Below are positions 22,936-35,639 of a stretch of DNA of 64,000 nt, in pieces. Position numbers and translations under genes: made by a program. Origin of the DNA: Canna indica. Taxonomy: Eukaryota; Streptophyta; Magnoliopsida; Zingiberales; Cannaceae. Below the pieces are notes generated by a model. The model did no database searches, was not told the origin of the DNA, and saw only the letters and a list, made by a program, of their open reading frames with translations. The stretch covers positions 27,288,001 to 27,352,000 of the forward strand of contig CP136893.1 of the NCBI GenBank assembly GCA_034359265.1. Reading direction: 5' to 3'. The number at the start of each line of letters is the position of its first letter. Position 1 is the first letter of the stretch.

Positions 22936-23394
22936 CTTCGTGTCATGCCCAAACTCAAGGTTACATGATCGGTCAGGATATGTGGTAATTCCTTGAAGCC
23001 CAACTCATGCATTCAACCACTCAGATAAATATGACAATGAGACTGAACATGAAAGAAAATAAGTTCATTGATATGAAATGACTACTCCGTTCAAAAGGAA
23101 TACAAACTCCAAATGTCACTAAACAAATACAACTCAATGCATGAAAAGAAATCACTACATGACTACGACTCTCTAACTCAGCCTGCTATAAGATCAACGG
23201 TGCCGTTTGCCCCTCTAGCTGCACAATGTCCATCTAGCCAATATCTCACTGGTCAGGCTCTGTAAAACAAAATTAAATAAATCGTGAATTTATGAGGAAC
23301 TCAGTGAGTGATTTTACCGAACCGCCACCTAAATTCCAAGTATATAAACATGTATAACATCAAATAAATACTTAGATGAATACTTAGAGATTTT

Positions 23395-23640
23395 AGCACA
23401 TCATCTGGCCAATCGGCCAACTTGTATACATGAAATCATTCGGCCATATCCGGCCTAGCATAGTATATATCAATCGACCATAATTGGCCCTGCACATCAT
23501 AAATATCTCTCGACCATAACTGACCTACATAGCATGGATAACACTCGATCATAACCAGCCTAAATAGCATGGGTAACACTCGACCATACCCCGACCTAAA
23601 TAGCATGGATAACACTCGACCATAACCGGCCTAACACAGT
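23395..23640 (-). repeat. Tandem repeat of about 41 bp inside the level-1 LTR
   Basis: Repeated CACTCGACCATAACCGGCCT / AGCATGGATAA units, about six copies with drift. Confidence 0.75.
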
Positions 23641-24539
23641 CATGTAAATTCATATAACCACAATATGCATATTCCAGTGTATTCTGCATAAAGCGATTTA
23701 AATCCCCGGGTCCTTCAACTAGGATGACTAACTAGTTTCCGGTACCCCATCGGGTTGGGAATGACTCATCCAACCAAAATCCACTCGGGTCTAACACCAA
23801 CCTGGTAAACTGGTGTAATCTCAAGATCCTGCAACCACTCGCTGAGTCGGGTAGTAACCATGCCGGCTAGAGATGCTCCTCAGCCCAACCATCACAAACA
23901 CAGTACACAGTGCATGTCAGGTTCCTCTAGTCATTAAATACCACCCGGACATGCACCCGCACCCAGCCCTACCCCGGGCTTTGTCAGTTTGACGTCTAAA
24001 TGTTACCCTTCCTTAAGGGTACTAAAGTGTAGCAATCATGATTACGATTAACCATCTTCACCGCAGAACATGGTTTCGTTTCTTTACTTATATGTCTCTA
24101 GTGAGCTAGATTTCACAGTCTCTATGTTTAAAATTTTGATATTTAATTTCTAATATTTTTCGTCATCTACTAGTAGAGTATCATACCATACAGTTATGCT
24201 CGTCTTGCTAAACAATTGTCTCTAATATTTATCTACAATGGTACACAATAAATATAGCAATCACACATCTATCTTTAGCGTACTCAAAGATAATTACTGC
24301 ATTTAATAATTAAATCACAACATACTAAAAATAGGACAAGTTAGAAATATAATCACAACGATTATCTATTTATTTACATCAATTAAATATTCAATTTCTG
24401 CATTAAAATATTTAATTTCAGCATGCTAATTTTAATTCCAGCAAGAGCATAAAAATTTAGGAACCCAAATAAGCTTGTTTCTACACATGAAAAATAATCT
24501 ACAAGAGAAATAAAATTCTGTTCATTGATGTATCTCAAC

Positions 24540-24992
24540 TAGGGTTGGCAACGGATCGGATACTGCATTATCTGTATTCGCACCGCACCCCATATCCGAA
24601 CGTCCGTATCCACACCGTATTCGCTACAGATGTGAATATGGATATCTATCGTATCCACACCGTATTTAATAAAAAATATTAAAATAATATATTTAATTAA
24701 AAAATTAATAAATTATAAATTCATTGATCCAAAACAAATATATAATATACTTCAAAATTTATCTTGACATGAAATTACCATAGAGCCCTTATATATATTA
24801 ATAACTTATATGAGCAAAATAGCAATTCAAAGACGTGGATAGGCGGTGCAGATATGGTGTGGTGACGGTGCAGATCCACAGTCATATTCATATTCGTATC
24901 GTATCCATTTCCGTTTTTACTTGCGGATATGAATCGGATACGATGCGGATGCAGTTTTTAGTTGGCGGATGCGGATAAAATTGTCACCCTTA
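24540..24992. mobile_element. Non-autonomous hAT-type MITE, 453 bp
   Basis: The ends are TAGGGTTGGCAAC and, inverted, TAAGGGTGACAAT. Both sides carry the identical 8-bp duplication ATCTCAAC (24532-24539 and 24993-25000). An 8-bp duplication and a TAGGG-GGCAA-like end are typical of plant hAT elements. Subterminal GGATAYGGAT-type words recur at both ends. No transposase is encoded. Confidence 0.85.
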
Positions 24993-27838
24993 ATCTCAAC
25001 CTACACTTCCTATCTCATGATATCAACCATACAATGAGATAAGTCCCGCTACGAAACCACGAGTACCTTGCTCGGCTGACCCTAACATCAATTACCCCTT
25101 GTAGGGTATTCATCCGAGCCTACCTACTCAATCACACCATGGTTTCTCTTCAATCAACACAGTGAGTTCACTCTACATGTCATTCATCTAGGAAACATAT
25201 TTCCTAATCCAAAACTCTTCCTCCCCCACTCGGCCGAACACTATCATTAGGGAAAGATACCATGCGGTCGGCCCTTAGGGGTTTAGGAAAATAATTTTCC
25301 ACATGTTTTAGGTCCTCCTTGATTTCTAAGGTGTTCATGCACATAATACAAGTTATTTCTACATGATCTAAGCACTCGAGGATTTAGGAAAAAATTTGGC
25401 ATGATCTCCCCACTTTTCCCTCTGTTCGGCCGGCTCCGAAGTCTCAAGGAACCGCCACAAAAAAATCTCAAGAAAACACATCATCGTCAAGAGGGAGATT
25501 CAAGAACAAGAAGCCACAAGATTCATCAAAGAATCACCAAGAAAAACCATAACAATCACAAATCCAAGGGTTCGGTGAAGTGCCTTACCCTACACCTAAG
25601 GTTCAACCATTCACCGAAGGAGGAAATTGGAAAAGATGACCGCCCTCTGCGCTCCCGCGTCAACGAAGTCCGAGTGCGCTGCCAAGTTCCAAATCCTCTC
25701 ACGCCTTCTCCTTCCCTCTCGTGTATCCCAAAATCTAGCAGTCTAAAATAGATCTCCACCGTTCCCATCCAGGATTAAGGGGTCTAGGACATGATCCCCA
25801 AATTTCAGTTCGATCAGCCCCAGGATAGTGTCCTGATCGCCCGATTAGGCAAAACTCGACGTAGTAGAATTTGTCCAAATTTCATTACGATCCAACCACG
25901 AATGCTTCGTCGATTGCGAAGTTTGGTGGCGTCTGATGCTATAGGAGCTGTCTTCCGAGGTTTCCCTTCCTCCCTCTCCATGCGTGCGCCTCTTCCTATG
26001 AACGCCCAAGGGGGTGTGCGGCTACTGCTATGAGCCGCGCCCCCCTGAGGGATGAGGTATATGAAAGAAATAGTGCCCTTGAGCCAATCACATGTTGATG
26101 TGCAGGAAACTATTTTTGGTTAATGAATAATATGAGGCGACTTTTCATCATATGTTGCATCTATATATATAAGATTGTGATGAACCTCATGAATCCGGGC
26201 ATTTGATTCCAAGGCCATGATGAGATCATGCCAGTGAGACTTGGAATCTAGATGCCCCTGTTCTAAATGTTCCTAATCGTAGGATCACCAATTAGGGGAT
26301 TGATGATTTCGAATAGACTAGTACACTTGGTACATGCCTTATACGATAAGGGCTAGCTGATCTCACAGTTACGTATGAGCCGTCATTAATGTACAAGTGC
26401 AGGTGCTCATTAGAGAATGAGTTCACTGAACGGACCTACATGAGGAACACAGAATGGAATCCTTACATGAGTGTCAATAGGATGTTCCTCGGGTGATAGT
26501 AGGTGCAAGCAGTCATTGGACTCGAGGTTGTCATGGTTATCTTGTGAATGACGACCCATTGCTTTGGTTCTATCCCTACTTGGCCCTCAGCGTCATGTGT
26601 CAGGTATTACTAGGCATGGGGAATCATTAATGGAGGTAAGTGAGTAACCAACATGGAATTGGTTACTCCTAGTGAGAGAAGATAATGTCCTATGTGTCCC
26701 TGCAAATGTTGACTCGGGAATCTTTGGCCATAGTAGATATGAAAGTCAGGAAGATGTTTCTAATATTTCATTATTGAGAAGACATCTTGGCGGGTGGAAT
26801 ACATATGAATCAATATTAGGGTTTGACACTTCTTCCGTACCCTAGCTGACGTCAGGACGTTGTAACCGAGGGACTTAGTTGCATGGTAACTAATAACCGA
26901 AGGGCGTTCGATCCCTGTAGATTGAACCTCACACTATCAGGGTAGTCATGACACGTTGCTAAACGTCAAACTTGACTTGTGAGTGGAGTCTCTCATGACC
27001 ACACTAAAGGGGTTTTAGTGGTGGCTCGTAAGATTCATATATAAGTCGTTCTATCGGATCCGACTCTCCATTATGCACAACTCACTGTTGGCTTAGTGTA
27101 GGCCCAATGGGTCACACATAACATGCGAATCTTGTAACAGACCTTATGAGATAAAGTTCATATGCGGCACTATATATCTACTAGCATGGACATACTGCAA
27201 CATGATCACGGATCTTGTTTACGAATATGAAAGAAAAGATATTTCCTATAGGAACGAATACGCGAGGAAGGAGTTCCTCGGTAACCTTAATTTATAGGGC
27301 ATCCCTAAATTGTTGGGATTGACACATGATAAATCCTAATCAATAAGAATTTAATTTATAGAGATAAATCAAAATTTCTATTTAGTTGGATTTAATTAAT
27401 TTTGAATTAATTATAAATCCATTAAATATAAATTATTATTTTGGAGGCAAAACTCGGAATTTGAAATTCTAGGTAGAGGATTTAAAAGGGGGGTCTACCT
27501 TGGTAGCTGCCTACTCCCCTTATGGCCTAACCTCCTTCAAGGGGGTTAAGCAAATTGGTTAGAGATCTTGGAGAAGAGCAAGGGCTTGGATTCTTGAGAA
27601 GCTTCTTGAAGAGAAAGACTCCAAAGAGTTCCTATTGATCTCCATGGGTGGCCGGCCATCAAGTTCCTCCTTTCCCAGGTTTGTGAAACCGAATTGAAGG
27701 TCTCTTCCTCTTGGGTGTGTCATCTCCTTCATCTTCCTCCTCATTCGATGATTTTCTCATTCTCTCTTTCTTCCTTTTGGTGTTCGGTTCTTGGTGGAAA
27801 AACTGGCTTCACCTTGGTGCATTTCAGGGTTAAGATTG

Positions 27839-28406
27839 TGTTGATTGCCTTGCTTGTGATATGGTCCATGGCCTTTAACATGTAGTTTCTGATGTGGAGT
27901 TTGAAGAGATAGATGTTGGTAGAATAGGAATAGGAGCGGCTGAGTGCCTTTCCTTTCCTATGTTGCTATTTGTTTCTTAATCTGGATAATTCCATATTAG
28001 TGACAGGGAGAGGGAGAGGGGGAGAGATAGAGAGAGAGAGAAATGAGATAAGAATTATAAATTCAGGCTTGTCTTATTCCCCTTCATGAATGGAATAAAT
28101 ACATGTATGCATTTGAAATTGCAATCCTACTTATCTGGATTATGATTGCTTCCTCATCAACTTAATCAAAAGAGAAAAATATGCTAATAATGAACCTAAT
28201 AAAAAGAGAGAGATATATCGAAAAATCTGATAATAATGAACCTAATCAAAAGAGAGAAATACATGCCACTTTTAATTGGTAATTGAGACTTGTTCTTCGT
28301 TTTCCTTCTCAGCTCTTATCTTTATCTTCTTTTATATTGTTGGTCCCATCTCTTGGGCTGTGCTGACTCAGCCATTTCTTGAGATGGTTGGGTTCCATTC
28401 ATAACA
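27839..28406 (-). repeat. 3' LTR of the chromovirus
   Basis: Starts TGTTGATTGCCTTGC and ends CATTCATAACA in plus reading, matching 34437-35032. It includes a GA-rich low-complexity patch at 28010-28042. On the element's strand it is preceded by the purine tract CCAAGGGGGGGAGGTAC (28407-28423). Confidence 0.92.
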
Positions 28407-29412
28407 GTACCTCCCCCCCTTGGAAAGGAGCTTGTCCCCAAGCTCAAAGGTGGGAAACCTTAAAGTGAAGTAATTGAGTGGTTCCCATGATGCTTCTGCT
28501 GGTGATAGCTCATGCCAGTGAATGAGTAGATCTGTGCCATTGGAATTCTGTCTTGTATCCAGGATTGTTTGAGAAAATGGAGTGAAGCTTTCATTTGTTG
28601 GTGGGGGCAAAACTGGTTCAATGGGAAAAGAACTTTCTTTGTATCTCTTCAAATAAGAGACATGGAACACAGTTCATACGCCACTGAGCCAATGTGTTTT
28701 GATAACTTTGAAGGGACCATAGAACTTTGGGGTGAGCTTTTGAAAGCGTCGTCTTGCTAAGGAAATTTGACGATATGGGTGCAGCCGTAGTAGAACCCAA
28801 TCGCCTTCTTGAAATTGTACTTCTCGATGCCTATGATCATAAGAAGCTTTCATGTGTTGCTAGGCATTTAATAACCTATTGCGCAATAAGTTTATTGTTT
28901 GATCTCTGTTGTTAAGTTCAAGATCAACAACTTGCAAGCGAGTTGAGCCAGCGTTGAAAGGAATTAAACGAGGAGGTGGCCTCCCATAAACGGCTTGGAA
29001 TGGTGAAGTTTTCAGTGTTGAGTGGTATGTTGTGTTGTAACAATATTCTGCTTATGATAGCTATTGAACCAAGCTGATTGGTTTGTCACTTGTAAAGCAA
29101 CACAAGTACATTTGAAGACCTCTATTTGCCCGTCGGATTGAGGATGATAGGCCGAAGAAAAGCATAGTTTGACACCATTAAGTTTGAACAATTTTTTCCA
29201 AAAAGAACTAGTAAAAATCGGGTAGCGATCACTCACTATTGACTATGGAATTCCATGTAGTTTCACTATATTTTCAAAGGAGTGAGCCACTATCACGACG
29301 GTGTAAGGATGTGTGAGCGGGATGAAATATCCATATTTTGAGAGATGATCTACGACTACCATGATTACTGTTTTGCCATGTGATTTTGGAAGACTATTAA
29401 TGAAGTCCATAG
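28407..29412 (-). pseudogene. Chromovirus integrase C-terminal half with chromodomain
   Basis: The minus frame 29012-29236 shows the integrase core text [19 protein letters not shown] and AYHPQSDGQ. The aspartate of the SDRD-type motif is tyrosine (SDRYP). At 28368-28670 a chromodomain is seen: ILDTRQNSNGTDLLIHW followed by LSPAEASWEPLNYF, with the aromatic Trp positions kept. Frames between the two blocks are shifted. In chromoviruses the chromodomain is thought to guide integration to particular chromatin. Confidence 0.8.
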
Positions 29413-30943
29413 TTACATTTGCCTATATTTGATTTGGAATTGGCAAGGGTTGTAAAAGCCCAGCTGGTTTGAGATTTTTGATTTGTGGAGTTTGCAAATA
29501 TTGCAAGCTGCTATAAAATTGAGTATAATTTTTCGCATACCTGACCAGTAAAATTCAGCCCGTAGACGTTGAAGAGTCCGTTGATATCCTTCGTGTGTTG
29601 AATTATGAAAAGCTTCTATAATCTTGTTACAAAGTGTGGATTTTGGAGAGAGATAAATGCGACCTCGAAAACAAAGAGGATCTTTTTCCAAAGTCCACAA
29701 GGATGGTTTAGGTGCTGCCATAGTTTCCTGGATTTTTATTTGCATAGTTACATTTGTTGTTGTTTCTTGCTGGAGTTCTTGAATGAAGGAGGGCAATGGT
29801 GTAAAAATGGTTGACAATTGAGGTTTTGTAGTTCCTCTTCGAGATAATGCATCTATAGCCCGATTGAATTTGCCCGCCTTGTAGTCAATGGAAAAATCAT
29901 ACCCGAGCAGCTTGAAAACCCAGTGTTGTTGGGGTCCTGTGATAATTTTTTGATCAAGTAAGAATTTAAGGGAATAATGATATGTTCTTATAATGAATTT
30001 GGCACCCCATAGGTGTGGTCTCCAATGTAGAATGACTTTAACCAAACCGATGAGCTCCTTTTCATATGCTGGAAGATGTCGGTGCTTGTTGGCTAAGGGA
30101 CGACTATAATAGGCAATTGGTCGTCTTTCTTGTTGAAGCACAATACCTATTCCTTGCTCTGCTGCATCACACTCAATAACAAATGTTTTGAGAAATCAGG
30201 AAGTGCTAAAACTGGTGCAGTTGTCAGGGATGTTTTGAGCTTTTTGAATGCTTCTACTGCTGGTTCGTTCCATGCAAAGAAGTTTTTCTTTAGTAGAGCT
30301 GTTAGAGGGGCTGCAATTGTTCCATAATCCTTGATGATTTTTCTATAATACCCCACTAAACCTAAGAAGCTGCGAAGTTCCTGAATAGTTTGTGAAATTG
30401 GCCAATCCTTCACTGCTTGTAGTTTAAGAGGGTCAGTAGCAACGCTTTCCTTGGAGATGACATGACCAAGATAGTTAACAGAGGTTGAATCAAATATGCA
30501 TTTGGATCGGTTTACAAATAGTTGTTGTTGACGAAGGAGATCAAAGACTTAGGTAAGATGGTTGACGTGATCCTTCCAAGTTCGACTATAGATGAGGATG
30601 TCATCAAAGAATACCAAGACAAAGCGATGCAGCCATGGTCGAAGATGTTGTTCATCAATGCCTGAAAAGTAGATGGTGCATTAGAGAGACCAAAAGGCAT
30701 TATCAAAAATTCATAATGGCCATGATGAGTTCGGAAGGCTATTTTTTCAATGCCGTCGGGGTGCATTCGGATTTGATGATAGCCGGCTCTTAGGTCAAGT
30801 TTGGTGAAGAAGACAAAGCCGTGGAGCTCATCTAAGAGTTCATCAATTATTGGAATTGGATATTTATCTTTTATTGTTACCGCATTCAAAGCACGGTAGT
30901 CCACACAAAATATATTGCCAACTTTCATCATTCTTCTTGACAA
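29413..30943 (-). pseudogene. Chromovirus reverse transcriptase, RNase H and integrase zinc finger
   Basis: 30512-30943 encodes the polymerase start ([46 protein letters not shown]). The FFDDILIYS active-site block lies in a neighbouring frame after a one-base loss near 30650. 30147-30413 holds the connection domain (LRSFLGLVGYYRKII). 29413-30141 holds RNase H (PIAYYSRPL, YEKELIGLV, AIDALSR) and then the integrase HHCC finger (HEGYQRTLQRL ... CNICKLHKS). Interruptions are few, so decay is moderate. Identified as Gypsy pol by motif order. Confidence 0.85.
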
Positions 30944-31267
30944 CTAGTACTGGGGCAGAGTATGGAGATGAACTGTGTCGGATCAGCCCTTGCTTCAACA
31001 TGGTTGCACATTGATTTTCAATTTCTTATTTTTGCAAGAATGGGTATCGGTATGGACGAACTACTACAGGCTATGTTCCCTCTTTTAGGTGAATCTGATG
31101 CTCATGGCGGCGAACAGGTGGCAGTCCTTTTGGATCGGCAAAAACATCAGCATACTGTTGTATAATAGTGGCGATATTTGATGAAGAGGATGAAGAAAGA
31201 CTAAGTGAGTGTATGCTATTGTTGAGGCTGTGAGGTTCTTGTCTTTGAAGGTGCACCTTTCTACCAT

Positions 31268-34200
31268 TCACTGTGAATTGCATGGAAAGGGTACAAAAAT
31301 CCAATAGTATGAGTCCGAGTGTTTGCAACCATTTAACACCCAAGACCACACATCAAAGCCGCCAAGAGGAACCATGAAAAATTCAGTCTCTATTCTTTCC
31401 GAATTTATCCAAAGTATTGACGGGCCTTTCACCTTAACTCCACATAATTTTGAACCATTGGCTACAACCACTGTGATTTCACATCCTTGAATTAAAGGAA
31501 GTCGTAGTTTATAGACGAGGTGGCTGCTAATGAAGTTAAGAGAACTTCCTAAATCAATAAGTATACTTACTGGACATTGTTCAATGCTCCCAATTACTCT
31601 CATGGTTTGTGGTTGTCGGATACATTGGACTGCCATCAAAGAGAGTTGAGGTTTTGACAATTCATCATATTCCTGAGAATTAATTATTCCATGTTCGTCC
31701 TCCACTTCCTCATCTACAATCTGAATTGAGAATAACTTCTTGCATTTGTGTGCTGGTGTCCAATGATCATCACAGCGAAAGCATAGTCCTTGGGCTCGTC
31801 TTGATGCCATCTCTGAATTTGATAGTGTTTGTACTGGGAATCGTCTTGCTAGAGGTTGTGTAGAAGGCAATGGAGCTGGACTTTGTTGCCATCGCTAGAT
31901 TCATTGATTACGTGGTGGGTATTGTTGTTCAAACAATCAAGCTAAACTCATGGCTTGCAAGAGATCAGTGGGTTGGAGAGCCTTCACATGGACCCTTATT
32001 TGTTGCTACAATCCGCTTACAAACATGGTTGTTAAGTACTGTTCTGGTAGGTGCTCAGCTTGAGGTAATAATCATTCGAAGTCCCTTCGGTAGTTTGCCA
32101 CGGATTTTGTTTGAGTGAGTTTGGTAATATCTCCAAATTATCCTCCTTGATCTAGTGGCCTAAAACAAATGGAAAAATACCTTGCAAATGTTGGCCATGT
32201 CATGTCGGGGTGGCGATTTTCAAAATAACGAAACCAAGTTTGTGCTTCCCCTTCCAAGTTAAAGGCGACCATTTGAATTCGCTCTCTATCTGGAATTTGA
32301 TGATGGCGGAAGTAGTGTTTGCAACATGATAGCCAAGAAGCGGGATCTCCAGTACCATCAAATATAGGAAATTCAAATCGGCGTCTAGGCGGTGCTATAT
32401 AATAGCGGCCTGGTAGTCCAAGGATGGATTCTTTAGGCCATTATTCTCCCCTAACGTAATGACCAGTATTTTTGTCCAATGGAAGCCATGGCTGGTTTGA
32501 CAACTCCTTAGTGGGAAGAGATGGCGAGTGTTGGTGAAATGGTCACACTAGAGGGGGGGGGGTTGAATAGTGTGTTAATTAAATCTATTTGCCTAAATTC
32601 TGTTTTAAACATTTTCTTAAACTAGTTAGGCAATTCATAATTGAACGACTAAATGCGGAAGCGATTAATGATAAAACAATTAACACAAATAAAATATCAA
32701 TGCTAACACAATGATTTATAGTGGTTCGACCCCAATGCATACTCCACTACCTAAGCACCCGGCTTAGGATTTTCAAATTAATTTAACTAGATTAATTAGT
32801 TTCCTTACAATGAGGACTTTACATCGAAAAGTCTCTACTCTCAAACCGAAGGCACTTCCACACCCGGAAGTATCCCGTATTTTTACCGAGAGCATTCTCC
32901 CACCTCAACCTGAAGGACAACTCAACTAATACTAGCAAACTATGTTTACACCGGTGGATTTAAACCTCAAACACCAAGGCTACCACCTAATTTCAAGACC
33001 TACACTCTAGGTTTAACGTAAACTCAAATACAAAGAAATAAACAAGAAAATACAACACTAAATGGAGCAATAAATCAAACAATAAAATACTTAGCTCCAA
33101 AACAAGATTCTTAGCTTCATCTTGATGCCTTTGATGGTTAATCAAAGAAGGAATGAAGACAAGATCAAGGTTTTTGGCTCAAGCTAAGATTTTCAAAAGA
33201 TTGGCTCAATGAGGGCTTATAAAATCAAAAGATGGCTCAAGGAGATTAGAAGTGATCAACATCATAGAAGAAGACTCTCATGGCTTCCGATTTATAAGCC
33301 ATGAAGAGAAGAGAGAGCTCCCCTCTTCTCAATGAACGGATTTTTACTCGTTACCGACCGCCGATCGCAGGTCCGGTCGATCGTCGGTCGACCGACCAAG
33401 CGACCGAAGGCATTCTGCCCTTTCAGGGCATCAGTCGGTCGATCGCTCGGTCTACCAAAATGCCTTCTGCTCATTTTTACCTTTTGCCGATCGACCAGTC
33501 GGTCGATCGAATCTGGGCAGGGCTGATTTTTTTGCTTTGTTTGTTTGTTTCTGATTTCGGTCTTTGCTAAGTCTACTTATATAACATTTATTAACTCCAA
33601 GTTAATAACTTTAAAACATAAATATTATATAAGGATTACCCCCATTTGGATTCAATAATAATATCTAAAAAATTAAAATTCTTAAGAATCAAAATCTAAC
33701 TTTTGGGGTCTAGTACAAATTCCCGAAAACCGAAACTTTTATAATCTCCCGAATCAAATATGGGTATACTAAAGGCTTCCAAAAATTCTTTAAAAATATC
33801 TAGTTATCTAGTTTTTACTTAAGGAACAATTATCGACACTTTTGGTGCCAAGAAAATATCTAGATCATATAGCCCTCCAAGGAGCTCCCTAGGCTCAACG
33901 AATTCCTGGGTCATTTTCTGATTTTTCAATTTTCATGTTTTGGGATTCGGGATTGGTTTTTGGGTTTCTATGCATCATCATGAGGATTTACAATTTATCT
34001 AGACACCCTAAACCTAGACTCTATCTTCTCGACGAATCCGAGCGCGTCGACCAACGCCTTTCCAATTTTTTGATTTCTCCGATATTTTCGATCGTGGATG
34101 TCGTGCGCTAACCGATATGGAACCTGAAAATAATTTTCCATGAAATCATTAGTTTCATGTTCGTTATCATCAAAACTGAGATTAAGACCAAGGTTGAAAA

Positions 34201-34406
34201 CCTTATGCCAACAACGAGTGCCTTTGCTGCCGGACTCCTCATGAGGACGACTGAGTAGTCGAACCCCCTCAATTTCTTTGGATATTGCTTCAAGTTTGGC
34301 TGCAAACAGTTCACGTTCTTGGGCACGTCCAATACGCTCCTGCTCACGATCTTCTTGCATGACCTTCAAAAGATTAAGGAGTTGTTGTAGTTAATTCTTC
34401 TCCCAT
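31268..34406 (-). pseudogene. Chromovirus gag and protease, split by a solo LTR
   Basis: The gag start codon is at 34406 next to the primer site. A Glu/Arg-rich N-terminal part is readable to 34214, where the solo LTR (32529-34213) interrupts it. Left of the LTR the capsid part continues (RERIQMVAFNLEGEAQTWF at about 32290-32235). The zinc knuckle LCFRCDDHWTPAHKCK and then the protease ILIDLGSSLNFISSHLVY follow in 31268-31870. The protease signature reads DLG instead of DSG, so the catalytic triad context is damaged. A stop soon after the start and several internal stops are present. Confidence 0.8.
32529..34213 (-). mobile_element. Nested block level 4: Sirevirus-type solo LTR (family A)
   Basis: In plus reading it runs TGTTGGTGAAATGG to ATGCCAACA, 1685 bp, inverted relative to 44856. 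Flanks GCGAG (32524-32528) and ACGAG (34214-34218) match at four of five bases. It contains the palindrome zone (33350-33500: TCGGTCGACCGACC) shared by this LTR group. There is no second LTR or internal region. Confidence 0.85.
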
Positions 34407-34420
34407 GGTTGATCGTAACT

Positions 34421-34432
34421 GCTCTAATACCA
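34421..34432 (-). promoter_or_regulatory. Primer binding site of the chromovirus
   Basis: The minus strand reads TGGTATTAGAGC just inside the 5' LTR, one base different from the usual initiator-Met tRNA complement TGGTATCAGAGC. Confidence 0.8.
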
Positions 34433-34436
34433 AAGA

Positions 34437-35032
34437 TGTTGATTGCCTTGCTTGTGATCTGGTCCAAGGCCTTTGACGTGTAGTTTCTAATGTGGAGTTT
34501 GAAGAGGTAGATGTTGATAGAAGAAGAATAGGAGCGGTTGAGTGCCTTTCCTTCCTTATGTTGTTCTTTATTTCTTGATCTGGATAATTCTAGATTAGTG
34601 ATAGGGAGAGGGAGGAAGAGGGGGGGGGGGGGAAGAGAGAGAGAGAGAGATGAAACAAGAGTTAGAGAGATACGATAAGAATTATAAATTCAGGCTTGTT
34701 TTATTCCCCTTCATGAATGGAATAAATATATGTATGCATTTGAAATTGTCAATCCTACTTAACTGGATTATGACTGCTTCCTCATCAACTTAATCAAAAG
34801 AGAAAAATATGCTAACAATGAACCTAATCAAAAGAGATATATGTAGAAAAATTTGATAATAATGAACCTAATCAAAAGAGAGAAATATGTGCCACTTTGA
34901 ATTGGTAATTGAGACTTGTTCTTCTTTTTCCTTCTCAGCTCTTATCTTTATCTTCTTTTATATTGTTGGCCCCATCGTTTGGGCTGTGCTGACTCAGCCG
35001 TCTCTTAAGATGGTTGGGTCCCATTCATAACA
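34437..35032 (-). repeat. 5' LTR of the chromovirus
   Basis: Pairs with 27839-28406. It includes a G-run and GA microsatellite at 34608-34650 that differs in length from the other LTR. Confidence 0.92.
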
Positions 35033-35639
35033 GATTGCCTGTCAATTGAGCCACAAGGAGTCTTGGTGTTCACCGCCCCTTGGTTGCGAGGCGCTTGGTA
35101 TGGACCTTCCTTGGAGAACGTGCGCATGGAGATCTTGAAATGGGGATAGGAGCAGTCTTACCATCCGCGGTATAAGGTATATCTTCTCCTTCTACTCGTA
35201 GATTGAATTCCTTAAAGATTGCTAAAGTCGATCGCTGGTTTTGGGATGGTTTGAATTTTATAAAAATTGTTTTTTCCGTTGTGCTTCTTCTTCCCATCCC
35301 AACAATATAAATACTAAAACTTCAATCGCCAAAAGACCAAAGTGCCCCTTAACTTAAGTTGAGTCTAAAATAAGTCATAACTAAACCAATACAAGTCCGA
35401 TTTGAGTTTTGCTCGAACCTCCAGACTCGTCTCCAATCAAACAACCCATCTAAGGACTAATTAAACTTAGATAAATTAATTACCATGCGCGCAAAGGCCA
35501 ATATTCAATTCACGCACTTTGGCATTTCATCCGGCCCACCTTGATGCGCGACCAAATTATCCCGCTGAAATAATTAAATAACAATTAAAAAAATTTACTA
35601 GTATTACACTTTGAAAGTCCTTGATTCCCCTCTACTTCT

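Larger units (their letters stand above)
27839..35032 (-). mobile_element. Nested block level 3: complete chromodomain Gypsy element, minus strand
   Basis: Two LTRs (27839-28406 and 34437-35032, about 0.57-0.60 kb, TG...CA) enclose gag, protease, reverse transcriptase, RNase H, integrase and a C-terminal chromodomain. This order and the chromodomain define a chromovirus of the Gypsy (Metaviridae) group. A perfect duplication GATTG flanks it (27834-27838, 35033-35037). A primer site lies at 34421-34432. Its gag is interrupted by a solo LTR (32529-34213), and all coding regions have breaks. Confidence 0.92.
26062..35304 (+). mobile_element. Nested block level 2: Angela/Tork-like Copia solo LTR
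   Basis: The own sequence is 26062-27838 plus 35038-35304, about 2.04 kb after removing the Gypsy insertion. It starts TGAAAGAAATAGTGCCCTTG and ends CCCATCCCAACA. The beginning recalls Angela/BARE-type LTRs (ATAGTGCCCTTGAGCCAATC). Flanks GTATA (26057-26061) and ATATA (35305-35309) match at four of five bases. No coding region of its own remains, so it is a solo LTR. Family assignment is from memory of such LTRs and is tentative. Confidence 0.6.
22941..35608 (-). mobile_element. Nested block level 1: Tekay-like solo LTR split by later insertions
   Basis: The own LTR sequence is 22941-26061 plus 35305-35608. It begins TGTCATGCCC, like the LTRs at 39645 and 48032, and ends TAGTATTACA, like their ends at 42435 and 50794. 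The flanks CTTCG (22936-22940) and CTTTG (35609-35613) match at four of five bases, the difference being one transition. Removing the hAT MITE and the inner insertion leaves about 3.0 kb, near the 2.8 kb of its relatives. Confidence 0.7.

Noticed and set aside
25401..26033. Frames of 70-116 codons on both strands
   Set aside because: Within the Tekay-like solo LTR (level 1). No domains, and Arg/Pro-rich composition follows base composition.
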